A stretch of 64,000 nucleotides of DNA, taken from Blochmannia endosymbiont of Camponotus sp. C-003. GTDB taxonomy: Bacteria; Pseudomonadota; Gammaproteobacteria; Enterobacterales; Enterobacteriaceae. Location of the stretch: positions 62,001 to 126,000 of the forward strand of contig NZ_CP097764.1 in assembly GCF_023585685.1 (NCBI RefSeq), written 5' to 3'. The stretch's first letter is position 1, and every line of letters starts with the position of its first letter. Below are positions 30,246 through 38,953 of the stretch, in pieces. The position numbers and the translations under genes are program-made. Under the pieces are notes generated by a model that made no database searches, was not told the origin of the DNA, and was given only the letters and a program-made list of their open reading frames with translations.

Positions 30246-31736
30246 ATGAGATCAACATTTACCACTCAAGCATGTAATTTAATTATTTTTGGAGCTAAAG
30301 GTGATTTGGCGCGTAGAAAATTGTTTCCGTCATTATATCAATTAGAAAAAATAGGTTCTATTCATCCTGATACACGTATTATAGGAGTAGGTCGTGCAGA
30401 ATGGAGTCTTGTTATGTATATTGAAGTCGTGTATGTTGCTTTAAAAACATTTATGAAAGAGCCTATTGATGAATCGTTATGGTATGTGTTTAGAGCACGG
30501 CTTGATTTTTGTAATTTAGATGTATATCAAACTGAACGATTTGTTTTGTTGTTAGATAAGATAAAAAAGAGTGCAGCAGACATGGTGACAGTAAATTATC
30601 TTGCTATGCCTCCTGATACGTTTGGTGTTATATGTAAAGGATTAAGTACTATTGGATTAAACAAAAAATCAAATCGTGTAGTTATAGAAAAACCATTGGG
30701 TACCAATTTAGATTCTGCTCGTATTATTAACGCGCAGATATCAGAATATTTTGAGGAAAATCAAATTTATCGTATTGATCATTATTTAGGAAAAGAAACA
30801 GTTTTGAATTTATTGGCATTGCGTTTTGCAAATTATTTATTCTCCTCAAATTGGGATAATAATACCATTGATCATGTGCAAATTACTGTAGCAGAGGAAG
30901 TGGGTATTGAAGGTCGTTGGGGATATTTTGATTCGGTAGGGCAGATGCGTGATATGATACAGAGTCATTTATTGCAGATTTTGACTATTGTAGCTATGTC
31001 TCCTCCAACTAATTTAAGCGCTGATTGTATTCGAGACGAAAAAGTTAAAGTGCTCCATTCATTGAGGAAAATTGATTGTAATAACATACATGATGTTACT
31101 GTGCGTGGGCAATATACCTCTGGATTTATTCAAGGAAAACCAGTACCTGGTTATTTAGAGGAAGAGGGAGCTAATACAAGTAGTAATACTGAAACATTTG
31201 TATCTATTTGTGTCAATATAGATGATTGGCGTTGGATCGGAGTGCCGTTTTATTTGCGTACCGGGAAAAGGTTACCTATTAAATATTCTGAAATTGTGAT
31301 TTTTTTTAAAAAACCAATGATTAATTTATTTCCTGATTCGTATAAAGATTTGCCCAACAATAAGTTGACTATTCGGTTGCAACCAGATGAGGGAATAGAT
31401 GTTCAAATTTTGAATAAAGTACCTGGATTAGGTCATAAGCATCGGTTGCATACTACTAAATTGAATTTAAGTTTTTATGAAGATTTTTATTCAGAACATG
31501 TAGTCGATGCGTATGAGCGTTTATTATTGGAGACAATGCGTGGTATTCAAGCATTATTTGTTCGCTGTGATGAAATAGAAGGTGCTTGGCAATGGGTGGA
31601 TTCTATTATACAAGCTTGGGCACTGGAAGATTATGCTCCAAAGCTTTATAAGGCTGGCACTTGGGGACCTACAGATTCTATGACTATGATTGCTAAAGAT
31701 GGTCGTTTTTGGAATGACTATCAATTTTATACATAA
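30246..31736 (+). CDS. zwf: Glucose-6-phosphate 1-dehydrogenase
   Basis: Entry into the oxidative pentose-phosphate pathway: glucose 6-phosphate + NADP+ to 6-phosphogluconolactone + NADPH. The product has 496 residues (E. coli 491). The N-terminal dinucleotide motif IIFGAKGDLARRKLFPSLYQL is at about 13-33, VIEKPLGTNLDSA near 150, and the active-site motif YRIDHYLGKETV near 178-189. The C-terminal substrate half has WRWIGVPFYLRTGKRL and MRGIQALFVRCDEIEGAWQWVD. The ATG at 30246 follows a CAGAGAA purine patch. It works with gnd at 4.6 kb; the Entner-Doudoroff gene edd, next to zwf in E. coli, is absent here. Confidence 0.97.
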   Translation: MRSTFTTQACNLIIFGAKGDLARRKLFPSLYQLEKIGSIHPDTRIIGVGRAEWSLVMYIEVVYVALKTFMKEPIDESLWYVFRARLDFCNLDVYQTERFVLLLDKIKKSAADMVTVNYLAMPPDTFGVICKGLSTIGLNKKSNRVVIEKPLGTNLDSARIINAQISEYFEENQIYRIDHYLGKETVLNLLALRFANYLFSSNWDNNTIDHVQITVAEEVGIEGRWGYFDSVGQMRDMIQSHLLQILTIVAMSPPTNLSADCIRDEKVKVLHSLRKIDCNNIHDVTVRGQYTSGFIQGKPVPGYLEEEGANTSSNTETFVSICVNIDDWRWIGVPFYLRTGKRLPIKYSEIVIFFKKPMINLFPDSYKDLPNNKLTIRLQPDEGIDVQILNKVPGLGHKHRLHTTKLNLSFYEDFYSEHVVDAYERLLLETMRGIQALFVRCDEIEGAWQWVDSIIQAWALEDYAPKLYKAGTWGPTDSMTMIAKDGRFWNDYQFYT

Positions 31737-31977
31737 TGATTTTATAAATTATAGTAATTGTTGATTTTTTTATATTATTAATTAATAGAAATGTTATGCT
31801 TTTATCTTTTTTTAAAAGACATTTGTTAGAATTAAATATTTCTAATTGTTAAAAATTGATATAAAAGTGTTGCTGTTTTATATAAAATATTTTTTTTTTA
31901 AAACATTAAAATTATTTATAGTATTAAACATTGTTTAAATATTTAGGTATTTCTAGTAAAGAGGAAGATGGTTTTTT

Positions 31978-32913
31978 ATGATGCGTATTATATTATTTTT
32001 AGTTACTAATTTATCAGTAATGGTATTATTTGGTAGTATATTGAGTTTATTGGGATGTTGGTCTTCTACTACATTTGAATTAATGAGAATAGCTGGAATA
32101 TTTGGTTTTGGAGGTGCGTTTATTTCGTTATTGTTATCTAAATCTATCGCTTTATCTGCAGTTAATGGTGTGATTATTAGTAAAGCATCTAATGATGTGG
32201 AACGTTTATTATTGAAAACAATAAATGTTCAAGCTAAAAAATTAGATATTGCTGCGCCGCAGTTGGCTATTTATGATTCTGTAGATATGAATGCTTTTGC
32301 TACGGGAGTTAGAAGAAATTCAGCATTAATAGCTATTAGCACTGGTCTTTTGAAAAATATGAATCAAGAATCAATTGAAGCTGTTGTTGCTCATGAAATG
32401 AATCATATTTCTTCAGGCGATATGATTACTATGACCCTGATTCAAGGTGTAATTAATACTTTTGTAATTTTTGTGTCGCGTAGTCTTGCTGTACTGGTCT
32501 CTTATTGGACTTCGTTTGTGCATGATCAAAATGATGAGCAACTTGATACTCATGATGATAATTATTGTGATATGAATAATTCTGTAATATATATGATTGT
32601 ATCAATGTTTTTAGAGATTGTGTTTGGTATACTGGCTAGTATTATTGTTTTTTGGTTTTCGCGACATCGTGAGTTTTATGCGGATGCTGGTGCTGCTAAA
32701 TTAGTAGGATGCAGAAATGTTATTCTTGCTTTACAAGAATTAAAAAATAGTCATGAACTCAAAATGTCTAATAGTATTACTACTTTATATATTAATAGTG
32801 TAAAAAAAAATATATTGAGCGATTTATTCGCATCTCATCCTTCGTTAGATAAACGGATAGAAGCATTACAACATGGTACTTATTTAAATAAGTCGTCTTA
32901 TTTTTTTAAATAA
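31978..32913 (+). CDS. htpX: Membrane zinc metalloprotease HtpX
   Basis: Inner-membrane M48 protease that helps clear misfolded membrane proteins alongside FtsH. The product has 311 residues (E. coli 293). Two N-terminal membrane segments (about 4-25 and 35-55) are followed by zinc motif HEMNHISSGDM near 138-148, further membrane segments (about 155-175 and 205-230) and the third-ligand region SRHREFYADAGAAKLVG near 235. An insert of roughly 15 residues (about 185-200, Asp/Asn-rich) in the loop after the third membrane segment explains the extra length. GAGGAAG lies about 10 bases before the tandem ATGATG start. E. coli HtpX is under Cpx/heat control; nothing here shows that. Confidence 0.95.
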   Translation: MMRIILFLVTNLSVMVLFGSILSLLGCWSSTTFELMRIAGIFGFGGAFISLLLSKSIALSAVNGVIISKASNDVERLLLKTINVQAKKLDIAAPQLAIYDSVDMNAFATGVRRNSALIAISTGLLKNMNQESIEAVVAHEMNHISSGDMITMTLIQGVINTFVIFVSRSLAVLVSYWTSFVHDQNDEQLDTHDDNYCDMNNSVIYMIVSMFLEIVFGILASIIVFWFSRHREFYADAGAAKLVGCRNVILALQELKNSHELKMSNSITTLYINSVKKNILSDLFASHPSLDKRIEALQHGTYLNKSSYFFK

Positions 32914-33518
32914 GTAATTTTTTATTAAAGATAAAATGATTATTTTATAAGTTTATGTAAAGAGTTATACATCGTATGATTTACAAAACAAAAAATAAAT
33001 ATTATTTTTTCTGTGGAATTTTAGTGTAAGTGTGACAGTTGTATAAAAAACATTTATTTTAATTTAATTATGCCCTAAAATAACGAAAAAATTTGTTTTG
33101 TTTTTAGGTGTTATATGGTAGAAGTAGTAGTGTAGAATATTTATTTATATATAATAGTTTTTAAATATTATTAATTGATTAAATGGTGTATATAAAAAAT
33201 GTGTTGAATTGTGATCATTACTTCAGTATTATTATTATTGAATTATTTTTTGTTATTGATGATAGTGTAAAATATAAATGAAAGATTTTATGTATTATTA
33301 GCTAGACTTAATTGCATGCAATTAAGTGATCTAGCAGTGTCAGGTAAACCGAGATATGCTTCCGTATATAAGTAGTATTTTTGATAACTTCAGTAAAGAA
33401 GTGTTATGTATGAATAATATAATTTCCTCTTATTTGAATGTTTCACGAGAATAATAACTCTGGTTTTTTTTTAATCGCTGTTACGGCAAATGTAAACACT
33501 CTAAAGGAAGTATGTAAG
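32914..33518. other. intergenic region htpX/cspC with a palindrome
   Basis: 605 bases without a supportable gene. The E. coli gene yobF, which precedes cspC there, is not recognisable. A strong palindromic element lies at 33301-33336 (separate entry). The last 180 bases may be an untranslated leader of cspC. Confidence 0.5.
33301..33336. promoter_or_regulatory. palindromic element upstream of cspC
   Basis: A 20-bp perfect palindrome (CTTAATTGCATGCAATTAAG) flanked by a further complementary pair, GCTAGA on the left and TCTAGC on the right, offset by three bases. It lies about 185 bases before the cspC start. It could be an operator for a dimer, a terminator for htpX without a U-run, or a folded part of a cspC leader. 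The structure is clear, the role is not. Confidence 0.5.
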
Positions 33519-33728
33519 ATGGCAAAAATTAAAGGTCAAGTAAAGTGGTTTAATGAATCTAAAGGTTTTGGTTTTATTACACCGTCAGATGGGAGTAAAG
33601 ATGTGTTTGTACATTTTTCTGCCATTCAAGGAAATGGATTTAAAACTTTGTCTGAGGGTCAAAATGTAGAATTTGAAATTCAAGATGGGCATAAAGGTCC
33701 ATCTGCTGTGAACGTGACAGCTTTATGA
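33519..33728 (+). CDS. cspC: Cold-shock-family RNA chaperone CspC
   Basis: Small single-strand nucleic-acid-binding protein, constitutive in E. coli, where it stabilises some mRNAs and acts as an antiterminator. The 69 residues are nearly identical to E. coli Csp[21 protein letters not shown], then [10 protein letters not shown] and a C-terminal VNVTAL. RNP1 (KGFGFI) and RNP2 (VFVHF) are both present. MAKIKGQ and GHKGPSAVN point to CspC rather than CspE. The frame is open 27 codons upstream, but AAAGGAAG lies 8 bases before the ATG at 33519 and the family starts there. It is one of the most conserved genes in the window, suggesting strong selection. Confidence 0.97.
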   Translation: MAKIKGQVKWFNESKGFGFITPSDGSKDVFVHFSAIQGNGFKTLSEGQNVEFEIQDGHKGPSAVNVTAL

Positions 33729-34065
33729 TGATTAATGGACGTGGATGGCGGTTGTAGTTATCTTTATATAAAAGGATATTTTTTGAAAGAATATAAACAG
33801 CGAATGTCATAGTACAAATTTACTGTTGATGCGAAATACATAGTACTTTTTTAAAGTTTACAGATATATATAATATACAGGTATATGAGGTAAGATGTAG
33901 TACTAATGTGTTAATTTTAGTAATTTTAGTAAAGATTTTAAAATAATGGATAATGGTGAATGCTAATGCTGGAATATAAAGTTAGACCTGAAAAAAATAA
34001 GAGGAACTAATACTTTCATGAATGTATTAGTTCCTCTTATTTTTTTCAGGTCTAACTTTCTATTC
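33729..34065. other. convergent intergenic region cspC/manZ
   Basis: 337 bases between convergent stops. It holds the 33-bp inverted repeat at 33981-34056 and otherwise nothing recognisable. Confidence 0.6.
33981..34056. terminator. 33-bp perfect inverted repeat, bidirectional terminator of cspC and manZ
   Basis: Arms 33981-34013 and 34024-34056 are exact reverse complements over 33 bases, with a 10-base loop that itself contains TTCATGAA. The core stem GAGGAAC/GTTCCTC is bordered by an A7 run on the left and a T7 run on the right, so each strand gives a stem followed by a U-tract. It lies 10 bases from the manZ stop and about 250 from the cspC stop, both reading toward it. A bidirectional factor-independent terminator is the natural reading, though 33 bp is unusually long. 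Confidence 0.85.
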
Positions 34066-34932
34066 TTAAAGACCTAATAATCCTGTCCAGTATCCAACAA
34101 TTCCAATTCCAAAAAATCCTATAATAATCCATAATGCATTTATTTTTTTGTTTAATAACCACATGCAAGTAAATGTTAATAATAAAGGAATAAATCCAGG
34201 CATAAGCTGATCTAAAATGTTCTGTACAGTTGTGATTATTGTCTTTCCATTATTATCAGTAATTTTAGACAACACACATGGTATATTTACGTGCGTCCAT
34301 TTGTTAACTAATGCTCCCATAACAAATAGACCTAAAATTGAAGAACCTTCTGTTAATTTTTGTAAAACTCCTCCTTCCATATCATGAACAATGCGGATTC
34401 CTTTTTGATATCCGTACGTAATACCATAATAACGAGTGGTTAGTCTGACTGTGTTGAATAAAATAAAAAATAAACACGGACCTAATAAGTTGCCCTCTAT
34501 GGCAACTCCTGCCCCTAATGCAGCAAATACTGGCCTAGCAGTTCCCCAGAATATTGGATCCCCAACTCCAGCTAAAGGTCCCATTAGTCCTACTTTTAAA
34601 CCATTAATAGAAGCATTATCTATAGTAGTAGCACCATTAGCCTTTTGTTCTTCCATAGCCATAGTAACGCCTAATATAGGAGCAGCGACATAGGGGTGTG
34701 TATTAAAAAATTCTAAATGGCGTTTTATTGCTTCTTTTTGATCTTTACTGTTTTTTGGGTATAAACGTCGGATTACTGGAATCATAGAAAAACAGAATCC
34801 CAATGCTTGCATACGTTCAAAATTCCAAGATCCTTGAAAAATATTAGAACGAATAAAAACTGCACGTATATCATTTTTCTTTAATTTTATTGATTTTGTT
34901 TTAGTGTAGATTTTTTGAGGATTATTAATCAT
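34066..34932 (-). CDS. manZ: PTS mannose-family IID component
   Basis: Membrane subunit IID of the mannose/glucose/glucosamine phosphotransferase transporter; forms the channel with ManY. The product has 288 residues (E. coli 283). FIRSNIFQGSWNFERMQALGF is near 26-46, followed by RRLYPKN, LEFFNTHPYVAAPILGVTMAMEEQ, GLMGPLAGVGDPIFWGTARP and a C-terminal membrane segment ending FGIGIVGYWTGLLGL. Last gene of manXYZ, 26 bases after manY, and followed at once by the long terminator hairpin. Confidence 0.97.
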   Translation of the reverse strand: MINNPQKIYTKTKSIKLKKNDIRAVFIRSNIFQGSWNFERMQALGFCFSMIPVIRRLYPKNSKDQKEAIKRHLEFFNTHPYVAAPILGVTMAMEEQKANGATTIDNASINGLKVGLMGPLAGVGDPIFWGTARPVFAALGAGVAIEGNLLGPCLFFILFNTVRLTTRYYGITYGYQKGIRIVHDMEGGVLQKLTEGSSILGLFVMGALVNKWTHVNIPCVLSKITDNNGKTIITTVQNILDQLMPGFIPLLLTFTCMWLLNKKINALWIIIGFFGIGIVGYWTGLLGL

Positions 34933-34958
34933 TATTATTACCTATTAATCTGGTCTTA

Positions 34959-35771
34959 TTAATCTAGTTCATCATCAAGTTTACTTGTAGATTGAACAGT
35001 TGAGTTAGAAATATTTTTTTGCTTAACTTGATTATAATAACGTGGAGACAATTGGATGTATAGGATAGCCATAACTACACCAATAATACCTAATGCGACT
35101 AAATTAAAACTGGTAAAAGCTGTAATAACGAATCCTAGAAAAAAAAATGGCATTAAATATCCGGTGCGCATCATATTTATAACCATAGCATAACCAACTA
35201 CTACGATCATACCTCCAGCAATGTTTAAACCATTAGTTATCACTTCTGGAATTGAATGAAGCATACAGTGCACTGTTTCGGTTCCAACGGAAATTCCAAC
35301 AATAGTAGCTGGAATTGCAACTCGCATAGCTTGTAACATGAGTGCTGTAATATGAATCCAATTTAAAATTGTTATATTACAGTGTTCAGCTGCTTTATCA
35401 GCGGCATGTTGAAAGGCTACAGTAATAGTGCGCACAATAATGGTTAATACTTGACCGGCGGCGGCTAATGGAATGGCTAAAGCAATTCCTGATCCGATAG
35501 ACTGTTGCCCCATAATGACTAAAATGGTTGAAATGATTGAAGCTAAAGCGGTATCAGGTGCTACAGCAGCGCCTATATTCATCCACCCTAGTGCTATCAT
35601 TTCTAATGTTCCTCCAATAATAATCCCGGTTTTTATATCTCCTAAAATTAATCCAATTAATGTACATGCTATTAATGGTCTATGACATTGAAATTCATCA
35701 AGTATTGAACCCATTCCGATAATACAAGATGTAATAAATAATAAAATAATCTGAAGTGTGTTGATTTCCAT
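34959..35771 (-). CDS. manY: PTS mannose-family IIC component
   Basis: Membrane subunit IIC, the sugar-translocating part of the mannose-type PTS. The product has 270 residues (E. coli 266) with 6-8 hydrophobic segments. It starts MEINTLQIILLFITSCIIGMGSILDEFQ. GTLEMIALGWMNIGAAVAPD lies near 55-75, and the family signature continues with ASIISTILV. It begins 85 bases after manX and ends 26 before manZ. In E. coli this complex is also the entry route for some bacteriocins and for phage lambda DNA, which is unlikely to matter for an intracellular symbiont. Confidence 0.97.
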   Translation of the reverse strand: MEINTLQIILLFITSCIIGMGSILDEFQCHRPLIACTLIGLILGDIKTGIIIGGTLEMIALGWMNIGAAVAPDTALASIISTILVIMGQQSIGSGIALAIPLAAAGQVLTIIVRTITVAFQHAADKAAEHCNITILNWIHITALMLQAMRVAIPATIVGISVGTETVHCMLHSIPEVITNGLNIAGGMIVVVGYAMVINMMRTGYLMPFFFLGFVITAFTSFNLVALGIIGVVMAILYIQLSPRYYNQVKQKNISNSTVQSTSKLDDELD

Positions 35772-35856
35772 TTCATTTCCTGAATATATAAAAATAAAAA
35801 TACAATGTTTATATAAATGTATTAAATAAAATTGTATATTTTAATTAATTAAACAA

Positions 35857-36825
35857 CTATTTATTTTTTTTTATTAATTGCATCATTTTTAGTGATGGAT
35901 CTGATGGAACTTTACGTATTTCTAACTCAATGCCATATTGATCAAGTTTTTTAAAAGCTTCAATATCTGTGTTATTTACTGATATAGCATTAGTTATTTG
36001 TTTTTTATCTTTATAAAAAGCCATTCCTCCAATATTTACTGAATTGATAGGAATGCCACCTTCAATAAGACGTAAAACATCTGTAGGATTAGTGAATAAC
36101 ATGATAACTTTATCTCCGGCATATTTAGGGTTATTGTACACACGTATGGTTTTGTTGATATCTAAAACATGAGCAGTTATTCCAGGAGGGGTTACTTGGG
36201 TAAGTAAAGTTTTTCGGATCATATCTTTAGATACTTCGTCGTTTACTACTATGATACGTTGCACATTATATTCTTTAGTCCAACGAGTTACTACCTGTCC
36301 ATGAATTAATCTGTCATCAATACGTGCCAAGCAAATGGTCATATGGTTTTTTTTGTTTTTATTTGATAATTCAGGTGCGGGAGTATGTTTAATGATATTG
36401 TTTTCATAGTGAAAATGGTGATTAGTTAAAGAATATTTTACTGATTTTATGCTTTCATTACCAGAGTTTAATGCGATTTGTATTAGTTCTTGTAAAGAAT
36501 GGGTATCATCGCGCGCCATGAAAACTTCAATTAACATAGGGATGTTCATTCCTGTAATAATATCGTATTTTTCTTTGTTTAACACAATACTATGAGCGGC
36601 ATTAAAAGGGCTACCTCCCCAGGTATCCACCATAAATAACACCCCTGTGCTTGTATCAAGATTTGATAGATGTGCATTATACTTTTCAATTAGTATTTTA
36701 GTGTTTTCTTCGGGTAGTAAATCAACCCATGCAACATTTTTTTGTTTGCCTATGATCATTTCAGTGGTGTCGAGTAATTTTTTGGATACAGAACCGTGTG
36801 CTCCCAATATAATAGCAATAGTCAC
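35857..36825 (-). CDS. manX: PTS mannose-family IIAB component
   Basis: Cytosolic phosphotransfer subunit: the IIA domain (about 1-135) takes phosphate from HPr on the histidine in IAIILGAHG (residue 10), and the IIB domain (about 160-322) takes it on the histidine in DDRLIHGQVVTRW. The product has 322 residues (E. coli 323). The linker (about 135-160) is Asn/Lys/His-rich rather than the Ala/Pro-rich hinge of E. coli. The frame is open 10 codons further up, but the family start VTIAII corresponds to a GTG at 36825, preceded at 7-8 bases by AGAGGAAA, so that start is used. It feeds mannose or glucose 6-phosphate into glycolysis. Confidence 0.96.
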   Translation of the reverse strand: MTIAIILGAHGSVSKKLLDTTEMIIGKQKNVAWVDLLPEENTKILIEKYNAHLSNLDTSTGVLFMVDTWGGSPFNAAHSIVLNKEKYDIITGMNIPMLIEVFMARDDTHSLQELIQIALNSGNESIKSVKYSLTNHHFHYENNIIKHTPAPELSNKNKKNHMTICLARIDDRLIHGQVVTRWTKEYNVQRIIVVNDEVSKDMIRKTLLTQVTPPGITAHVLDINKTIRVYNNPKYAGDKVIMLFTNPTDVLRLIEGGIPINSVNIGGMAFYKDKKQITNAISVNNTDIEAFKKLDQYGIELEIRKVPSDPSLKMMQLIKKNK

Positions 36826-37335
36826 TATTGTTTCCTCTTTGATGTATTTTAACAATTCCTTATTATTTTGATCTTAAAGAAATAATAAGAAATTGTTTTT
36901 AATGTCGTCGTGTATGACAAACATTGTTTGATATTTAAAAAATTATATCGATATGATTGTACAGATTGTTTTATGATTTTTTTCTTTCAGACAGTACAGA
37001 ATTAAATTAAATTTAATATACTTCAAACAAACAATTGTATTATACTGTCTTTTTTTCATAATGAAACATTATCTTTAATGTTAATATGTTTATTTTTAAT
37101 AATATGAAAGAGATATTGTATACTATATCGTAACAATGGTTTTGTTGTTTAAGTAATCTCCACATAATTTTGTGGTTATATATTTCATTTTATCAACACC
37201 CCCTCTACAAAAATTTGTATTTTGATCGTGTTTAATTTATTGCTGATAACTTCATTATATAATCAAATATTTTAATATGTTTAATATAAATATGCCATGA
37301 GATGATTTGTTATTTAATGTTCAATGGAGATTATC
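36826..37335. other. divergent intergenic region manX/yoaE
   Basis: 510 bases with both promoters. Contains a terminator-like element at 36989-37056. No ORF. No clear Mlc-type operator could be recognised. Confidence 0.5.
36989..37056 (+). terminator. terminator-like hairpin with T-run upstream of yoaE
   Basis: AGACAGTA (36989-36996) pairs with TACTGTCT (37043-37050), which is followed directly by six more T. The 46-base loop contains AAATTAAATTTAATA, able to form an inner stem. On the plus strand this resembles a factor-independent terminator, but no plus-strand gene ends before it, so it is either a leader element for yoaE or a relic. Confidence 0.4.
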
Positions 37336-38892
37336 ATGGAATTTTTAACAGACATATCAATGTGGATAGGATTATTAACTTTAGTCATTTTAGAAATTGT
37401 GCTTGGTGTTGATAATTTGGTTTTTATTAGTATTTTAGCAGATAAACTTCCAAAAAAACAACGTGAACGTGCATGTATTATCGGGTTAACATTAGCGTTG
37501 ATAATGCGTATAGCCTTATTATCTTTAATTTCATGGTTCGTAACTCTCACAAAACCATTGTGCAAGATTGCTACTTTTTTATTTTCTGGGAGAGATTTAA
37601 TTTTATTGTTTGGAGGTATTTTTCTCTTATTTAAAGCAACTACTGAATTACATCAACAACTAGAGCATAAAACACATAACCACACTAATCGTGGATATGC
37701 TAGTTTTTGGGTAGTTGTGATACAAATTGTAGTTTTTGATGCTATTTTTTCTCTTGATGCAGTAATAACGGCTGTTGGTACAGTAGAGAATTTAACAATA
37801 ATGATAATAGCAGTTGTTATAGCGGTGGTAATAATGTCGCTATCATCTCGTTTATTAACTAATTTCATTAATAGTCATCAGACTGTAGTAGTTTTATGTT
37901 TGAGTTTTTTATTAATTATTGGGTTGAGTCTAATTGCAGAGGGAATTGGATTTTATATACCAAAAGGTTATTTATATGTTGCTATTGGATTTTCAGTATT
38001 CATTGAATTATTTAATCAAGTCGCTCACTGTAATTCCATGAAGGGCCAATCAACTAAATCAATGCGTGAACGTACAGCAGAAGCGATTATGAGGTTAATG
38101 GGTAATACGGTACAATGGAGTGTGGATACAGAGAAAAATTCTTCAGTTCTTTTATCAAAAACACATTTTGCTGAAGAGGAACGCCATATGATCACCGGAG
38201 TATTATCATTAGCCTCACGTACCCTACGAAGTATAATGACCCCTCGAAATGAAATTTCATGGTTAGATTCTCAAAAACCAGTGCAAGAATTATATGCTAC
38301 GTTAATGAATACTCCTCATAATATGTTTCCAGTATGTAACGGTGAATTAGATCAATTAATAGGAATTGTTCGTGCTAAAGATTTAATGGCAGCTATTTCT
38401 AATGGAGAACGGTTAGAAACACATGCTTCAGAAAATTTGCCCATTGTAGTTCCAGAAACTTTAGATGTCTTAAATTTATTAAAGGAATTGCGGCGTGCAA
38501 AAGGCAGTATGGTTGTTGTATCTAATGAATTTGGTATTATTCAAGGATTAATAACTCCTTTAGATGTATTAGAAGCTATAGCTGGTGAATTTCCTGACGA
38601 AGATGAAACACCAGAGATTGAAATAATCAATAATGGGACAGGTTGGCTAGTAAAAGGTAGTACGGATTTGCATGCATTACAACAGGCATTACAGGCCCAT
38701 GATTTGGTGCATGTTTGTGATCATGTAGCTTCTTTAGCTGGTTTGCTATTATCTCGTTGCGACCGTATACCAAAAGAAGGAGACGTGTTGACGATTAATA
38801 GATGGCGTTTTATAATTCGAAAAATGATAGAGTATCGTATTGAGTTAGTAGAAATAGAATGTCTGTTGTTTTCTAATGATACACATCATTAA
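37336..38892 (+). CDS. yoaE: YoaE, TerC-family membrane protein with CBS pair and CorC/HlyC domain
   Basis: The 518 residues equal the E. coli YoaE length. The N-terminal TerC-like membrane domain (about 1-235) has [20 protein letters not shown] and [16 protein letters not shown], and an acidic motif [15 protein letters not shown] near 138-152. Two CBS domains (about 300-420) include [13 protein letters not shown] and the end [13 protein letters not shown]. The C-terminal CorC_HlyC domain is at about 430-515. The exact role is unknown; TerC-family proteins are linked to metal export during protein secretion. The frame is open 4 codons upstream (37324), but GGAGATT lies 7 bases before ATG 37336, which matches E. 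coli. It is divergent from manX, as in E. coli. Confidence 0.95.
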   Translation: MEFLTDISMWIGLLTLVILEIVLGVDNLVFISILADKLPKKQRERACIIGLTLALIMRIALLSLISWFVTLTKPLCKIATFLFSGRDLILLFGGIFLLFKATTELHQQLEHKTHNHTNRGYASFWVVVIQIVVFDAIFSLDAVITAVGTVENLTIMIIAVVIAVVIMSLSSRLLTNFINSHQTVVVLCLSFLLIIGLSLIAEGIGFYIPKGYLYVAIGFSVFIELFNQVAHCNSMKGQSTKSMRERTAEAIMRLMGNTVQWSVDTEKNSSVLLSKTHFAEEERHMITGVLSLASRTLRSIMTPRNEISWLDSQKPVQELYATLMNTPHNMFPVCNGELDQLIGIVRAKDLMAAISNGERLETHASENLPIVVPETLDVLNLLKELRRAKGSMVVVSNEFGIIQGLITPLDVLEAIAGEFPDEDETPEIEIINNGTGWLVKGSTDLHALQQALQAHDLVHVCDHVASLAGLLLSRCDRIPKEGDVLTINRWRFIIRKMIEYRIELVEIECLLFSNDTHH

Positions 38893-38953
38893 ATAAAATT
38901 TGGCGACATATACATGTATACGATATATATTATAAATAATTGATTTGAAGTAG

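Noticed and set aside
33340-33360. Faint resemblance of the region upstream of cspC to part of 4.5S RNA (ffs)
   Set aside because: Only a few bases agree and the conserved SRP core (GGAAGCAGCCAAG-type) is absent.
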